Of a stretch of DNA of 64,000 nt, positions 22,607 through 34,337 are shown piece after piece. The DNA is from Hermatobates lingyangjiaoensis (taxonomy: Eukaryota > Arthropoda > Insecta > Hemiptera > Hermatobatidae). The position numbers and the translations under genes are program-made. The stretch covers positions 278,501 through 342,500 of the forward strand of contig JAPFBL010000318.1 of NCBI GenBank assembly GCA_026182355.1, written 5' to 3'. Positions within the stretch are counted from its first letter, which is position 1, and each line of letters begins with the position of its first letter. Below the pieces are notes generated by a model. That model was not told the DNA's origin, made no database searches, and worked only from the letters and a program-made list of their open reading frames with translations.

Positions 22607-23745
22607 CAGACAGACTGGCATTGCTGATTTCTTGTATAATAACTTCAGTTTTTGGTGTCCCACTGCGAAGACCAAATGAGCAATAAAAATGATTTACAGA
22701 TTTAAACTAATAATACTATAGCATGGTTTCAAACAAGAAAATGTGTATAAATCATTTAACGAATGACATTCTAATAATAATTCATATAATCAAATATTTA
22801 TCAGTTTGCATAATGCTTATTGTTTTTATTATTATTTTTACTTAAATTTAATAATTATTTACTTAAAAATTATTAAACTTTTAAGTAAATATGCAGTTGC
22901 CATGACAAAAAAATAGAAATAATTCAGAGAATTTAAGAGTAAAGGTGATGTAGTTGTAGTAGGAGAAACTGCATCACAAATAATTTCATTTAGATACATT
23001 AGGCAACATCGGATCAGCAATCAAAGTAAGATTAATGCAACTTTCAATTATTGTTTCTAATGTATATAAGTCAATACCTAAATTCAACTAACAAGACTGT
23101 AGGAATTTAATTTAAACTTTGAAACTGAAACTTAATTACTCCATCTGTGATTGGTAATATTGCAAAATTAACTGATCAATTTAAAATTGTTATTCATTCT
23201 TGAGGTAATAAAGTAGAGGAATGTTATAATAATTTTGAATTGATCTCTCAAACTGTAATTAATAATAACAACAAATTAGGTGTCTGCTCTTGAAAACATT
23301 TTTTACCAATATGCTATTATTATTTGAAAACAGGAAAATAAAGAATTCCATTCAAGCATCAGTTTGTAATTACAAGCGCTTCCCTATTTCTAATTAAATT
23401 CTTACAAACTACAACTAAAGCAATAATACGTATTTCTAAAATACAAACTTTGTTTATATGTGTAAAAAAAAACGTCTAAAAGTTTGTCTAAAACTGGATA
23501 GATTATACAAAGAAACATTTAGTTCTTATATAACTTTTTTCGGGGAACTAACTACGATATTTTGATTTTGATCAAGATCAAGATCATTTTTTGGGATCTA
23601 TCACCCATAATTATTCTTTCCAAACAACTTCAAGTCATTTGAAATAGGTTATATAACTTTCGTAGAGTTCATCCCATTTGTTCAAATATCTATACACTTA
23701 AATTGATTATGTGTATATGTAATCAATTACATCCATTTCATGTTG
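22605..23745. other. no gene recognised
   Basis: AT-rich DNA without repeat or coding signal. Confidence 0.55.
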
Positions 23746-23765
23746 TGGTTTGATCGTATATATAT

Positions 23766-23959
23766 GTTGTCAGCGCAGTGACTTACCCATAGTTATCCAT
23801 GCTAATTCCCATGACCTCCGTTTCAATGATTGTTTCAGGGTACAAATCCTCAAACAAATCTCCGAGTCTAATTCCCATGTCACCCTTAGAGCTTCTGAAG
23901 AGGCATTCATATACCTCCTTGTGGCTCGCTCTACTCCTGGTCGTAACCTCTACCGTTAA
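23766..23959 (+). pseudogene. PLE GIY-YIG endonuclease, C-terminal fragment
   Basis: Translation DLPIVIHANSHDLRFNDCFR, QILKQISESNSH, VTLRASEEAFIYLLVARSTP and GRNLYR-stop aligns with the C-terminus of the copies at 32044 and 50160 (LPIAIHANSHG, LRASEEAHIWLL, GLNLKR-stop). The EE pair holds the likely metal-binding glutamate. The catalytic YIG half is missing; the 5' break lies at a short TA block (23757-23765). The 3' UTR and pLTR with a hammerhead (24182-24226) follow to the (TA)n at 24267. Confidence 0.75.
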
Positions 23960-24181
23960 TTAATTTTTTCCTCATCGTTTATACTTTTTCTTTTTTAATA
24001 TTATTTTCATACTTATTGTTGTCTTCATTATTATTTCATATTTTATTTTTAATCTGGTTTTATAAATAAATATTGGAGGGATTTCTATTTTTCCTTTCCT
24101 CCGCTGGGGGGCATCATTGCGGTGGTTCCACGAGTTATTCTGGAAGCCAGAAGAAGTTTGCTTCTCAACGCAAGTACTCCG

Positions 24182-24230
24182 CACTTCTTCCTGATGATAA
24201 CGGATGTCGAAATATCGAAGTGAGCTCTGT
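24182..24230 (+). ncRNA. hammerhead ribozyme-like motif (family E)
   Basis: CUGAUGA exact, extra U, weak helix II (AAC versus GUC), GAAA, AUAU, C; helix I CUUC:GAAG. About 220 bp after the endonuclease stop codon, the expected 3' pLTR position. Confidence 0.6.
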
Positions 24231-24266
24231 AGTGACTTCTTTTGTTCTTTCTTATGTGTTAAAGTT

Positions 24267-24291
24267 TATATATATATATATATATATATAT
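24267..24291. repeat. (TA)n microsatellite
   Basis: Ends the pLTR. Confidence 0.95.
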
Positions 24292-24318
24292 AGCTGAAAC
24301 CTGCTTGTTCATAAGTTT

Positions 24319-24398
24319 ATGAAAGAGCAAATTTCAGATAAATATGGTCTAATTTTCAACAATGTATGTATACAGGAAGGACTGTCACGAAAAAATTT

Positions 24399-24405
<7 letters not shown>
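24319..24405 (+). pseudogene. PLE ORF N-terminal fragment between two (TA)n tracts
   Basis: Reads FMKEQISDKYGLIFNN, VCIQEGLSRKNLQ, then Ile-Tyr repeats from (TA)n. It matches KKQIQAKYGALFNNVSLNEG at 35400, and is bounded by TA on both sides. Confidence 0.55.

Positions 24406-24435
<30 letters not shown>
24406..24435. repeat. (TA)n microsatellite
   Basis: Abuts the N-terminal fragment. Confidence 0.95.
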
Positions 24436-24440
<5 letters not shown>

Positions 24441-24502
24441 CAAAGGGAAGAGAAAAACAGATAAAAACACACACTAAAGACTAGGCTTCAGCTACTCAAA
24501 GG

Positions 24503-24550
24503 GACTACTTCTGCCCAACGACGACGAATGTCGAAATATCGTAGTGAGTC
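24503..24550 (+). ncRNA. degenerate hammerhead-like motif (family E)
   Basis: Core CCCAACGACGAC is altered; helix II GAC:GUC-like, GAAA-UAUC and helix I CUAC:GUAG remain. Confidence 0.4.
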
Positions 24551-24634
24551 TTTAGTTTGTTTTTTTGTGTTTTTTACTGTTTTCTCTTTCTTTTTTGAAC
24601 TAGTACTTCTGTTGGGCCGTTTAATGTTTTGATT

Positions 24635-24635
<1 letters not shown>

Positions 24636-24672
<37 letters not shown>
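24636..24672. repeat. (TA)n microsatellite
   Basis: Right border of the pLTR fragment. Confidence 0.95.
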
Positions 24673-24678
<6 letters not shown>

Positions 24679-25009
24679 AACTCAGTGACTGTATGCATGT
24701 ATATGTCTTCTTACATACATATGAACTTAATGTTTCTCTTTCCATTGCTGGAGGAAGTTAAAGGATATTTTATAATTGAAACTTGTTCAAATTTTCTCGA
24801 TAAAATTAATGATGTAATTTTGATTTTGATGATAATCTAATTTCCTATACCTTTATTTTAATTTTGCAAATAATAAAAAACATTAATATTAATAAATATT
24901 AGAAATTAATAATAAATATTATAAATAATATTATTATTATTTATTAATAATAGTAAATTATTATTAATATAATAATTATTAATTATTATTATTATTTTTT
25001 TACAAAAAA

Positions 25010-25180
25010 ATATAACTTTTTTGCATAATCTATAATTTACATTCTGTATCAATTTCCTTTATCTGAAAAATCTTAAGTATATCAGAACTATAGAAAATTT
25101 AAATTTTTTTTGTTATACGTAATTCATTATTAGAGTTGGAATTAAATTGTTTCATAGGCAACGCCGGGTAGATTAGCTAG
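25010..25180 (+). mobile_element. Helitron 3' end fragment
   Basis: The last ~170 bp match 63308-63476 (tgcataatctataattt, cagaactatagaaaatttaa, ttggaattaaattgttt). It ends gccgggtagattagCTAG followed by T, the 3' CTRR end of Helitrons. The terminal hairpin is damaged here (cataggcaacgccggg). Confidence 0.7.
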
Positions 25181-25949
25181 TCTCGTAAAGTAACAGTATA
25201 GGATTTCCAAAAAATAATCATTTTCAGTTTATTCAATAGAAAAAAGAAGAAAAGGGTAGTTTTTATAAGTAAATTTATTTTTAAATTTTGAGGTTAATAG
25301 TCGAATTTTGAGGTATTTATTTTGAATACAGTAAAGTTAATTGTATTGCTATGATTAGGAGGCAATCATTCAACTGGCATATATTTGTTGTAATTTTGAT
25401 ATTTGTTTCAACTGATATTCTCTTTTTTAGAGTTTGTTAACTTTTTTAGGCTCTTTGGTAAATTTAGTCAATATGACGTATCCTGTAATTGTGATAGTAT
25501 TCACCACATTGAAACCATTTAATTACTGAAACATGATTCTTTTTTATTTTAGAGAAATATTTTAACTTTTAGTATTATGATATCTTATATTATAGAAGAA
25601 ATGTGTATGAGAATTATTTCAAATTCTTTTTGAATTGGTCCCCCTTTTATATTAGAAGTGACTAGAGCTGACAATACTACTATTTCCAAATATGGAACCA
25701 ACTGCTACTTCCAACTTAGAAATATTAATAATAATTATCCATTTTTTCCCAAATTTTGTAAAAAATTTTTGGAAAAACAAAGTTTCGATCTAACTAAGAA
25801 CATTTACATTCTCTATTTTAATAAAAAATTTCACGAGATTGCATATTTTGAGAGATTAAAATTAACAAATTCATAAGTTTTAATCCTTTTTTATGTTTTA
25901 TGTGAACAAATTCCTGGGTGCTTCAAATTTTGAGATAAATATAATAGAA
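25181..25949. other. no gene recognised
   Basis: AT-rich. A short open frame at 25658-25876 has no recognisable family and typical AT-driven composition. Confidence 0.5.
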
Positions 25950-26078
25950 GCTGTAGGGTAAAAAGCTAATGAAATGGTCTCCATATATACAAGTTAAATG
26001 ATATGAAAACGCGTTTTGAACACGTAGTGTTCTTTTTAGCTTTTTACCCTACAGTGAGTAAGTACTACATAATAACTG
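25950..26078. repeat. collapsed inverted pLTR (family J)
   Basis: ctgtagggtaaaaagctaatg on the left and agctttttaccctacag on the right; between them, minus-strand GAACAC:GUGUUC helix II words survive (26000-26036) but CUGANGA is gone. Confidence 0.6.
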
Positions 26079-26157
26079 ATTCCATTACGTTAGAATTATA
26101 ATAGAAGCTGTTTATATTAAAGGTTTGGTTTCTTTAGTTTATATTAGCATGTTTTTT

Positions 26158-26690
26158 TTAACATATTTATTTAAATATACAACTATGCATATGTTGCGTA
26201 ACAAGCATATGTAGTGTGAGTAATGCAAATAAATTTGATAAACATGAACAAAGAATGAAACCCACTGGTTCAACTTTTCACATAGTTTCCTAATTCTGGA
26301 TCATCATGGCAATAGATCCCTCAGTCATCTTCTCTTAAGTCGTCTTGGGGGATTCTGGGAAGGTGAGGAGGGAGCAAGGTTTTGTACCAGTGGATTGGAG
26401 AGGCAGTGGAGTGGGGTGAGAGGAAAGTTTGGTATGAAACGTCTTGTAATGATCAGTGGCTAAGTTATGTATAAAAGCGATTTATAGGTCTCTATGAAGA
26501 GTGTAGTTTGTGACATAATAAGGTGCATTAGTGATAGTACAGAGGATTTTTGATTGTAATGATTGTATTTTATAAATGTTGGAAGGTTTTGCACAACCCC
26601 ATAGTTCAAGTTCATAAGTCCAGATAGGTCGCAGTAATGTTTTATACAACAGCACTTTGTTGTGGAGAGTCAATATTAGCATGGTGTACA
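26158..26690 (-). pseudogene. Jockey-type LINE 3' end
   Basis: The minus strand reads LTLHNKVLLYKTLLRPIWTY, LELWGCAKPSNI and NAPYYVTNYTLHRDL, then the same 3' UTR as 4835-5148. 5'-truncated copy with less damage in this segment than the 5-kb one. Confidence 0.8.
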
Positions 26691-26902
26691 GCTTTATTCA
26701 CCGCAGTATCGTTTTGAAACATACCTGCCGTACTTCTTCTCTGATCCCATATTTGGGTTCCTCTGTTTACCTTTGTGTCCTAAGACCTCTTAAAAGTTAT
26801 CACTTTACCGAGACAGATATATGACTTTTTTTTTTACTTTATATATTAGTTTAAATTTTAGCTCAATCAGTTCTTCAATTTCAAAATTTTTATTTATTTG
26901 TT

Positions 26903-26962
26903 TTGCATCATAACCTGATGATGAACACTAAGTGTTCGAAACTGGTCGTCTTTTGATAAAAC
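26903..26962 (+). ncRNA. hammerhead ribozyme-like motif (family I)
   Basis: CUGAUGA exact, extra U, helix II GAACAC:GUGUUC (6 bp, loop UAA), GAAA exact, ACUGGU (self-complementary with one U-G type), C. Helix I is weak beside the core (AC:GU), with AUCA:UGAU further out. Confidence 0.7.
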
Positions 26963-28023
26963 GTTTTTTAGTTTAGAGACTCAGTGTTTCTTGTCCTTTC
27001 TAATGATTAAAAGATTTATTTCATTTTTATTTCTGGGGATGGAGACCATATCTGACAGTTGTTAATAGAAGATAAACTATGTATAATTTTATAACTTTTT
27101 TAAAGCCTATCTTACAACAAATTAGAATAAACATATTGAAAAACTAAATAATCAAGGATTTAAAAGGCTTTAGAAATTACTATATGATCTAAATAGTTGT
27201 CAGTCAATAAAATTCCACGTTTCAAAGAGAAAGGGAATGAGAGACAGAAAAGGTCACCAGGAGTAGTCTGTATAAAAAAAGACTCCAGTAATAATTTATT
27301 AAATGTAACTCTCTTTAAGATGTTTGCTTTGCTAGGAAGGAGATTACAGTTGTCCTCTGCATTTACTGTAATCCTTTGCTACATTTGACCCAATCGCATA
27401 TCGGAAACATGTCATTGATTAAGGCAGGTAATTAAATTATTAAACATTGCAACTTATTTATAATGAACAGCGTATAAACAAATACGCTTTTATACAAAAG
27501 ATTTATACAAAAAATATACGAGCATAAGTTTAAAAAATAACTCAAAAATTTAATCAAAATGACAAAAATATGTTTAGCGATACAAAAATATCGTTATTTG
27601 TTACAATTTTATGGCCTATTTTTTTTTAATATATTTAAATTATTAATATTTATATTTGTTAGTTTTTCTTCATTTTTTTCCTCAGAAAAGAGTAGGCCTC
27701 TGACTCTCAGGGAGTTTATTTTACATACATACATGTTCCCTTTTAGATGACATGTATATTATTACATTATGCAAAATATATCTTAAATGATAAACAATAA
27801 TTATTTAATAAGAAGAGATAACTACAACAATTAAGACAAAACAAAGACAAAAAAATTAATGATAATGTAATAATTAGTAGAAGAAAAAAAATAGTGGAAT
27901 AAGATGCTATTAACCGAAAAATAAAAAGTTTAATTTATGATTTACAAAACATTTATATCATCATAAAGCTAATTTTTTGAATAAATTAAATGTGATTTTA
28001 AAATATTTAATTTAAAAAATTGT
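26963..28023. other. no gene recognised
   Basis: AT-rich. A worn GGAAACAUGUC near 27405 recalls the hammerhead GAAA plus palindrome, but no core precedes it. Confidence 0.5.
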
Positions 28024-28430
28024 TTATAAATAAATATATTTACATATCATAAAGTTTCGATTTAAATATATGATCAAAATGCCATTTAACAGTACTTGGC
28101 TTCTGAAGAGATTTTGATCTGGTTTCATTAGGGTGCAGTCATACAGTAAGTGTTCCAGTGATTGGGATATTATTGAAATGGTGGTAGGACCAGCTGTCTC
28201 AGTAATTGCATATCTATGTAAATAGTCTCTGCTAGGTCCATGTCTGCTAAACATTTGCGTGACTGCATTGACGTCTTATGTCCAGTAATAGTCTAGACAG
28301 GAAGGTATCTTCTGCAAGGATAAGCATTTGAAGGGATTCACTAATTCCTGAAAAGGTTCATAGTGCCTTTGCATATTTCACTGGTTTGCTCCAGAAGAAC
28401 ACTACCTTTATAACAAAATCGACTCATATT
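28024..28430 (-). pseudogene. LINE polyprotein C-terminal fragment (tentative)
   Basis: The minus strand reads FSRHGPSRDYLHRYAITETA and SLEHLLYDCTLMKPDQNLFR. The YLHR...E.A..SLEHLLYDC pattern resembles the Cys/His tail after the RNase H or RT of Jockey/R1-like LINEs. Frame-broken upstream to about 28430. Exact clade not determined. Confidence 0.45.
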
Positions 28431-28984
28431 CTTTCCAACAGTTTGAAATTAAACAAACAAAGTTTTTCCATGTTTTATAAACAGATGTACCATATAAGGG
28501 CAACTAGAGATTTTTGAAATTTTAAAACGACACAGATATTCATATCCTCTGGGCATTTGAGTTATCTTGTAAGACATCTTTGCATCAGATTTGAAACGCA
28601 GTTCTACAGAGGGGAAGAACTTTTTGTTTCAAAATAACGCTATTATGTAATTCTTAAAGTTAAGATGTATTAAAATTATATGTTAAAGTTTCTTGAAGTA
28701 ACATTATTGTTTTTAGCATAAATTGTATTGGATCAATCGAGTCCACTTTCATAAAGCTGCCTTGAATTATTGAGGTTACCTCAACCTCAATTCATTATTG
28801 CTGCAAATCATTTGAGTGAATTTGTGAAGTTCTTCATAGAGAAGAGAAATGGTGAAAAAATGTACAGTATTATATTCACTTTAAAGTTGTATTAAATAAT
28901 ACATTAAACTGCATTGATAAATAGTTAATTAAAAATATAAAATTAATTAATTTGTAATTATTCTATTTTATAAGTACCTATAAG

Positions 28985-29130
28985 ATAATGGCAACGTCCA
29001 AACCACAGTAAGAAATCAGAAATAATACTAAGATCTTTCAACTGTAACAAGCGGTCAAATCTCTATATTAGATTCTGACGGAGGCCGCTTGTACGGTTTA
29101 AAATCTTTGTTTTTTCCCCTTTTTTACTCT
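28985..29130. repeat. degenerate inverted pLTR pair (family A)
   Basis: Left aaaccacagtaagaaat and aagatctttcaactgtaac (minus), right tctgacggaggccgcttgt and ggtttaaaatctttg (plus). Both hammerheads are damaged. Confidence 0.6.
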
Positions 29131-31124
29131 GAAATAAAAAATGTCATTGATCTATACAGATATATAATACGATAATATTAGGTAATATTTAATTAAATTA
29201 CAGTTATCCCTCACTTTTAGCGGATAATGGGGACCGAAGACACCGGCAAAAAACGAAAATCCCTGAATCATGGACGCGCCTTTATAAAAGCCTCTAAAGC
29301 TCAAACAACGACCTTTCCAACAGAGAGAGAATCCTGACCTTATTACTGAATACTGTACTGTGTTGTAAATAAAAATGAATAACAAACAGAAAAAATAAGA
29401 AATAACATAAAAAAAATTACGTCTTATATAAGAGAAAGAGAGAGGAAATTATACTGTTAATGTAAAGTACGGTAAATAATAATGCAAGTAAATAAAATAA
29501 AAAAATCGTAGCTATCCTTTATTTTAATTTACAGATGAAATGGAACTATTTTTTATATTTTTATTATTCTTTTGTTTCAATTGATTATGTTTTAATATTT
29601 TTCATTAATTTTTATTTTCTTTATTGAATATTTTTTAATAGATTTTATTAGCCTTTAATTTAATACTGTAGAATCTATTTTGACCCAGCAAGTCACTGGT
29701 TGTTTGATATCTTTCTTGATCGTGGAAGAAGAATCCTGTATATTTTCTTTCTCTAATACTTTTTACTCTAGTATTAGAGTAAAGTAGTATAGTAGTAATA
29801 TCTTTTAGTACTCTAGTACTTTTTCATTACGAATTGTATTTTTTACTGCAATTACAGTTGAATATTTTTTTATATTTTTCAATAAACACTGAACACGCGA
29901 TAACTGAACCGCGAACTAGCGAGGGATTATTGTATTTATGAAGTTTTATGAATTATTTAGTCTAGTCATATTGTGTGACAAAATTAAATGAACTTTTTGA
30001 AATTAGTTATGTTAATATTAAATTTGCTGCAATAATCACACTAATGGGAAGCAGAGGTTTCTTTTTCTGAATTGGGTTAAGCATGTTTATAGTAAATTGA
30101 AAAAGGTAGCTGATACGAGGGAGATCTCATGGGACGACCACCCAAGTTGGTCACAAGGGAATTACAAGGAGTCCTTGTGTCCCAAAAATCGTAAAATCTC
30201 TACAACATCTCACCAAACAAGTCAAGGCAAACTTTATACAATGCTATCAACTTTTATCTTGAATCATTCTTATAATTAGCAAACAGACTTTTTAGCAATG
30301 CAAATTAGGTTCATGCAAATTAGTTTTTATAAAGTTTTTTTTTTTTTTTAAAAAAAAGTTAAAGTGATCGTTACTTCTTTTTATATTAGACATGAATATG
30401 TTATCATTTCAAAAATTAAGAACCGTAAAAAAGAAAAGAATAATGTCTTTTAAAGATATAAAAAAAGTGCTAAGAACTTGCAGTTCTTTAAACAACTTTG
30501 AAAGATTATATAGCTAACTACGTTCTCTTGAGACTCTAGCTTGTCTAGTCAGTGAGTTTTGCTTGACTCTACTATAAAGGTGTTGATTCAAATCTGTTAA
30601 GACAAAGTTTTTTATATTCATTAGTTTTTATGAATGACATGTTCAAATCATGCTACCGGTAGCTAACGCTGTTCATACGTCTATCTAGTTTTTTTATTCT
30701 TTTATAATTAATGAAAGTCAAATCACTGAATTCTTGAATGCTGGTTAGGCACATTCACTCTTGGTTGAATTTCTAAATTAAACAGTTACTAATGGATGGT
30801 TTTAATATTAATTTAAAACTATGAAATAAACTTTAACTTTTTGCTGTGCCAAATCATAAAAAGTTACACTTTTACCCCAAGACTAGCGAGGTAAAAATGT
30901 GTAAGGCCCATAAGAGTGGCAATTAGATAAAATTTACATTCATTGATTTTAATCAAAGAAATCTCTGGACTGAAAAAAAGCATAAAGTATAACTATTTTT
31001 GGCCAAAATTAACTTTTTTACATAAATGTTTTTAGGAGCTGAAAGATTTAGGGTCTCATTACATCAGTTATGAATAGTGGTTTGGACGTTGATTTTTGTT
31101 TTACGCGTTTATGGTAAAATCTTC
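29131..31124. other. no secure gene
   Basis: AT-rich. One stretch at 30145-30185 reads MGRPPKLVTRELQGVLVSQK on the plus strand. That vaguely recalls the DNA-binding linker of Tc1-like transposases, but it is too short and broken to call. Confidence 0.35.
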
Positions 31125-31232
31125 TTATATATTATTATATATTATATAATATATTATATAATATATTATATATATATTATATATATTCTTATATATTATA
31201 TATATATTAATTATATATATATATATAATTAA
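31125..31232. repeat. TATAT/ATTATA low-complexity tract
   Basis: Pure A/T with shifting short inverted words. Confidence 0.9.
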
Positions 31233-31335
31233 GTGAAACGGTCCAACGGACTTTTAAATAAAAACCATTTAAAAAAAGAAAGAGTCTCATTTAAAAATTT
31301 AAAAAAGAGTCTCGGCTCTGCCTTCTTGCGGGACT

Positions 31336-31384
31336 CTTCGCCTCCTGATGACGACGATGGTCGAAATATAGAAGTGAGTTATTC
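31336..31384 (+). ncRNA. hammerhead ribozyme-like motif (family D)
   Basis: CUGAUGA exact, extra C, helix II GAC:GUC with loop GAUG, GAAA, AUAU-type helix III, A; helix I CGCCUC against GAAGUG with one mismatch. Confidence 0.65.
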
Positions 31385-31419
31385 CTGTGTCTATCAGTGT
31401 GCTATCTTTTTTTAATTGG

Positions 31420-31449
<30 letters not shown>
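31420..31449. repeat. (TA)n microsatellite
   Basis: Left border of the PLE insertion at 31450-33689. Confidence 0.95.
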
Positions 31450-31452
<3 letters not shown>

Positions 31453-31600
31453 GAGTTCGAGATTAACAAAGAGCAACACACAAAGTAGGGAAACACACTT
31501 ACAGACTCAAATTTTCGGGCAATCCGTCTTCAGGAGAAAAGAGAATGGGAGACCAAGCACGTTGTAGGCGCAACGGCAAGTAACCAACCCGGCAACCGCC
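31450..31600 (-). repeat. pLTR arm, family C, left
   Basis: Inverse complement of 33539-33689 over 151 bp with no net indel. Contains a hammerhead-like motif (minus 31498-31538): CUC:GAG helix I, CUGAAGA, extra C, GG:CC, GAAA, AAUU, U. Confidence 0.85.
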
Positions 31601-32043
31601 AGTGCTGTCAACCGTACCCGGTCTTAAAGTATAAAATTAGGAGAAGATATAAACAGAAGCTCAGATAAGCAGTACTGGTTGGGTAAAACTATAAGTAGGT
31701 GAAAAATTATAAACAATATAAGATAAAAACAAACTATAAGAAACAAAAATAATGATAGAGAAAAGAAGAAAAAATAAATAAATAAATAAAAATAAATACA
31801 ATACAAAAAACTTGCATTGGTTGTTTTAGTAAATAAAAGATAGAGACTGAATAAAAGTGTAAGTATGGGAAACTAGTTAAGAATAAGAATTTAGAAAAAT
31901 AAAATAGGATAAAACAAACTAGTAGTAAGTGAAGAAGAAAAAATAGATATACACAAAATATACGAAAGAGGAAAAAAGAAATAAGTACTAGAGAATAAAG
32001 AATACTGGAAAAAAAAGTACCAAAAAAAAAAAAGTACAAAAAA
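31601..32043 (-). other. 3' UTR of the PLE, low complexity
   Basis: A-rich on the plus strand (T-rich on the element strand), GAAAA/TAAATA repeats; no coding. Confidence 0.6.
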
Positions 32044-33512
32044 TTATCTTTTAAGGTTAAGTCCAGGTGCACTGCGCGCCCCGAGCAACCAGATGTGAGC
32101 CTCCTCAGAGGCTCTAAGGGTCACGGTATTATCACCAGGGGGAATCTGACGCAGAATCTGCACACTGAAGCAGTCGTTAAAAGACAGACCGTGGGATTTG
32201 GCGTGTATGGCGACAGGTAAATTGGAGTTGTTGTTAACGGATGCTCTATGACCGTTCATACGGAGGCTGAGCTTGTTAGAGGACAGTCCTACGTAGAACG
32301 CATCACAACGAGTACAGTCCAATTTGTAAACACATTTTTGGATGTACATGAGCAGTCCTTAGCAACAGGGAAGGACTGGTTATGGGAAGATGGAGTGAAG
32401 TGTGAAAGGGGGTTGAGAAGCGGACAGGTCAGGCACCCCCGCCTTTCGCAACTCTTAGCGCCCACAGACGGGTGGTTGACGCGCCTGGACGTCAAGTCTC
32501 TGTGGGAAAAGAGGTTGCCAAGGTTGGGGGAACGTCTATATGAGAGGCGGGGTTGGCTGGGGAAAATAGTCGACGTGGAAGGAGAAGAGGATAGGATGGG
32601 GAACAGATCTTTGATAATGCGTTTGAGTTTGTGTATACCGGGGAAGAAGGTAGTAACAAGGAGGGGAGACTCATTCACCGGGGAATTGGAGACGGAAGGA
32701 GGGTTGACGGATAAATTCGCAGGGATCAGTCTTCTTTCCAGTAACGATGGCGGATAACCACGCTCCAGGAACTTGGTTCTGAGGGAGTTGAGGTGCAGGT
32801 TCTTCTGCTGGAGTCGGTTGCAAATACGGTGGATTCGGATGGATAAGGATCTGGGGATAGATTTCTTTATGTGGGGAGGGTGACAACTATTAAAGTGGAG
32901 GTACTGGTGTGGGTTTGAGGGTTTAGAGTGAACGGAGGTAATGAGGTTGTTGCCCTGGAGGGTAATGTCGATGTCAAGAAAGGTCATAGAGGTGGCTGAA
33001 ACGTTGTGGGTATAAGAAACAGAAGTGCAGAAAGTTCTAAAATTCAGAAGGAAGGAGTCAAGTTCGGAACTACCGTGGGGCCAGATGAAAAATATATCGT
33101 CAATGAAACGGGTGTAAAATAAGGGGAGCAAGTGGTAAGAGTGAAGGAAACTATTTTCTAAATGTGCCATAAAAAGATTCGCGAAAGAGGGAGCCATCCT
33201 GGTTCCCATGGCAGTTCCTCTGACTTGCAGGTAGAAGTCATCTTTGAAACGGAAGGAATTATGTTTGAGGACAAAGTCAGTTAGGGAGATTATAAAGTCA
33301 GTCGAGGGTAAATGGGGGAGAGGTCTGGAAGTGAGGAAGTGTCGTAAGGATTCTAAGCCCTCATCGTGTTTGATAACGGTGTAAAGCGAGGTCACGTCCA
33401 TCGTCACTAGGAGAATGGGATGGGGGGTGGATGCAGGAAGGGATAGGTTTTTGAGGAGTTCCAGAAAGTGGAATGAGTCTTTACAGTAGGAGGGTTGGAG
33501 TCTTAGGCGGTT
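32044..33512 (-). pseudogene. PLE reverse transcriptase + GIY-YIG endonuclease, 5'-truncated
   Basis: Minus strand from about 33512. RT core: DVTSLYTVI (motif A region, metal aspartate), GTAMGTRMAPSFANLFM (motif B), YTRFIDDIFFIW (motif C, the DD catalytic pair), FLDIDITL, SKPSNPHQYLHFNS and SIPRSLSIRIHRICN. A linker follows with CERRGCLTC and CSCTSK cysteines, then YKLDCTRCDAFYVG, LSLRMNGHR and TLRASEEAHIWLLGARSA with the endonuclease tyrosines, arginine and glutamate, ending NLKR-stop. One frameshift at about 32340, in a run of A residues just before VYKLDC, separates RT from endonuclease; otherwise intact. The N-terminal part is missing, the break being joined to an inverted pLTR. Markedly GC-richer than the surroundings. 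Confidence 0.9.
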
Positions 33513-33538
33513 AGTTGGAGTCTTAGGTATTAGTCGTA

Positions 33539-33689
33539 GGCGGTTGCCGGGTTGGTTACTTGCCGTTGCGCCTACAACGTGCTTGGTCTCCCATTCTCTT
33601 TTCTCCTGAAGACGGATTGCCCGAAAATTTGAGTCTGTAAGTGTGTTTCCCTACTTTGTGTGTTGCTCTTTGTTAATCTCGAACTCGTA
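33539..33689 (+). repeat. pLTR arm, family C, right (inverted)
   Basis: Partner of 31450-31600. Hammerhead-like motif at 33601-33641. The tail ctcgaactcgtattgtgtcc recurs at 58565. Confidence 0.85.
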
Positions 33690-33724
33690 TTGTGTCCAGT
33701 TTGGATCGTATTTCGTTTTATCAG

Positions 33725-33726
<2 letters not shown>

Positions 33727-33801
<75 letters not shown>

Positions 33802-33802
33802 T
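33727..33802. repeat. (TA)n then (TG)n microsatellite
   Basis: About 28 TA units then about 9 TG units. Confidence 0.95.
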
Positions 33803-33844
33803 GTGTGTGCCATTTTTCACTATTGCAACTTTATTTCTTTATTA

Positions 33845-34176
33845 AACCGTTCCCTTAGGGGGCGATAACGTCAGTCGTATGCCAGTTTTTTGTTTGATCG
33901 GTGATTCTACAGATTCTACATTGGGAGCGCTAAATTTTTTCCTATCTCAAGTAAATTTTGAGTATGGATCTTTAACAAGTACCTGACATCATACATATGG
34001 GTACCAATGGCCTAACGTCCTCTCCGAGGGCTGATACACTCAGATTTATGAATACCTCCACCTCCTACCTGAATAAATCGAGGGCCAGGTGGGGATCGAA
34101 CCCCGGACAACCAGCCCAAAAGAGACTCGTTTACCACTGAGTTAACCTGGCCACCAAAATATGATCATAATTTACA
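33845..34176 (-). mobile_element. tRNA-derived SINE with intact tRNA-like head
   Basis: The head at 34083-34152 (minus) has complementary ends GGCCAGG/CCTGGCC, A-box aactcagtgg and B-box ggttcgatcc. Body and 3' end gataacgtcagtcgtatg. The best-preserved head in the window. Confidence 0.85.
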
Positions 34177-34180
34177 GATC

Positions 34181-34337
34181 AACGTCCTCTCCGAGGGCTG
34201 ACACACTCAGATTTATTCACCTCCCACCTGAATAAATCGAGGGCCAGGTGGGGATCGAACCCCGGACAACCAGCCCAAAGAAGACTTGTTTACCACTGAG
34301 TTAACCTGGCCACCAAAATATGATCATAATTTACAGA
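34181..34337 (-). repeat. tandem duplicate of the SINE 5' half and flank
   Basis: aacgtcctctccgagggctg to tatgatcataatttacag repeats 34011-34176 nearly base for base. The first copy has ~10 extra bases (aatacctcca) and the second has a few substitutions. Confidence 0.9.

Noticed and set aside
30097..30279. Tc1/mariner-type DNA-binding segment (GRPPKLVTREL)
   Set aside because: Only about 15 residues resemble such proteins, with a stop nearby and no terminal repeats found.
32248..32757. 169-codon plus-strand frame, and 48995-49243
   Set aside because: Antisense to well-supported PLE coding sequence; no independent motif.
34083..34152. A tRNA gene
   Set aside because: Cloverleaf-like ends and both boxes are present, but the sequence continues into the SINE body repeated elsewhere, and a proper anticodon arm could not be drawn.
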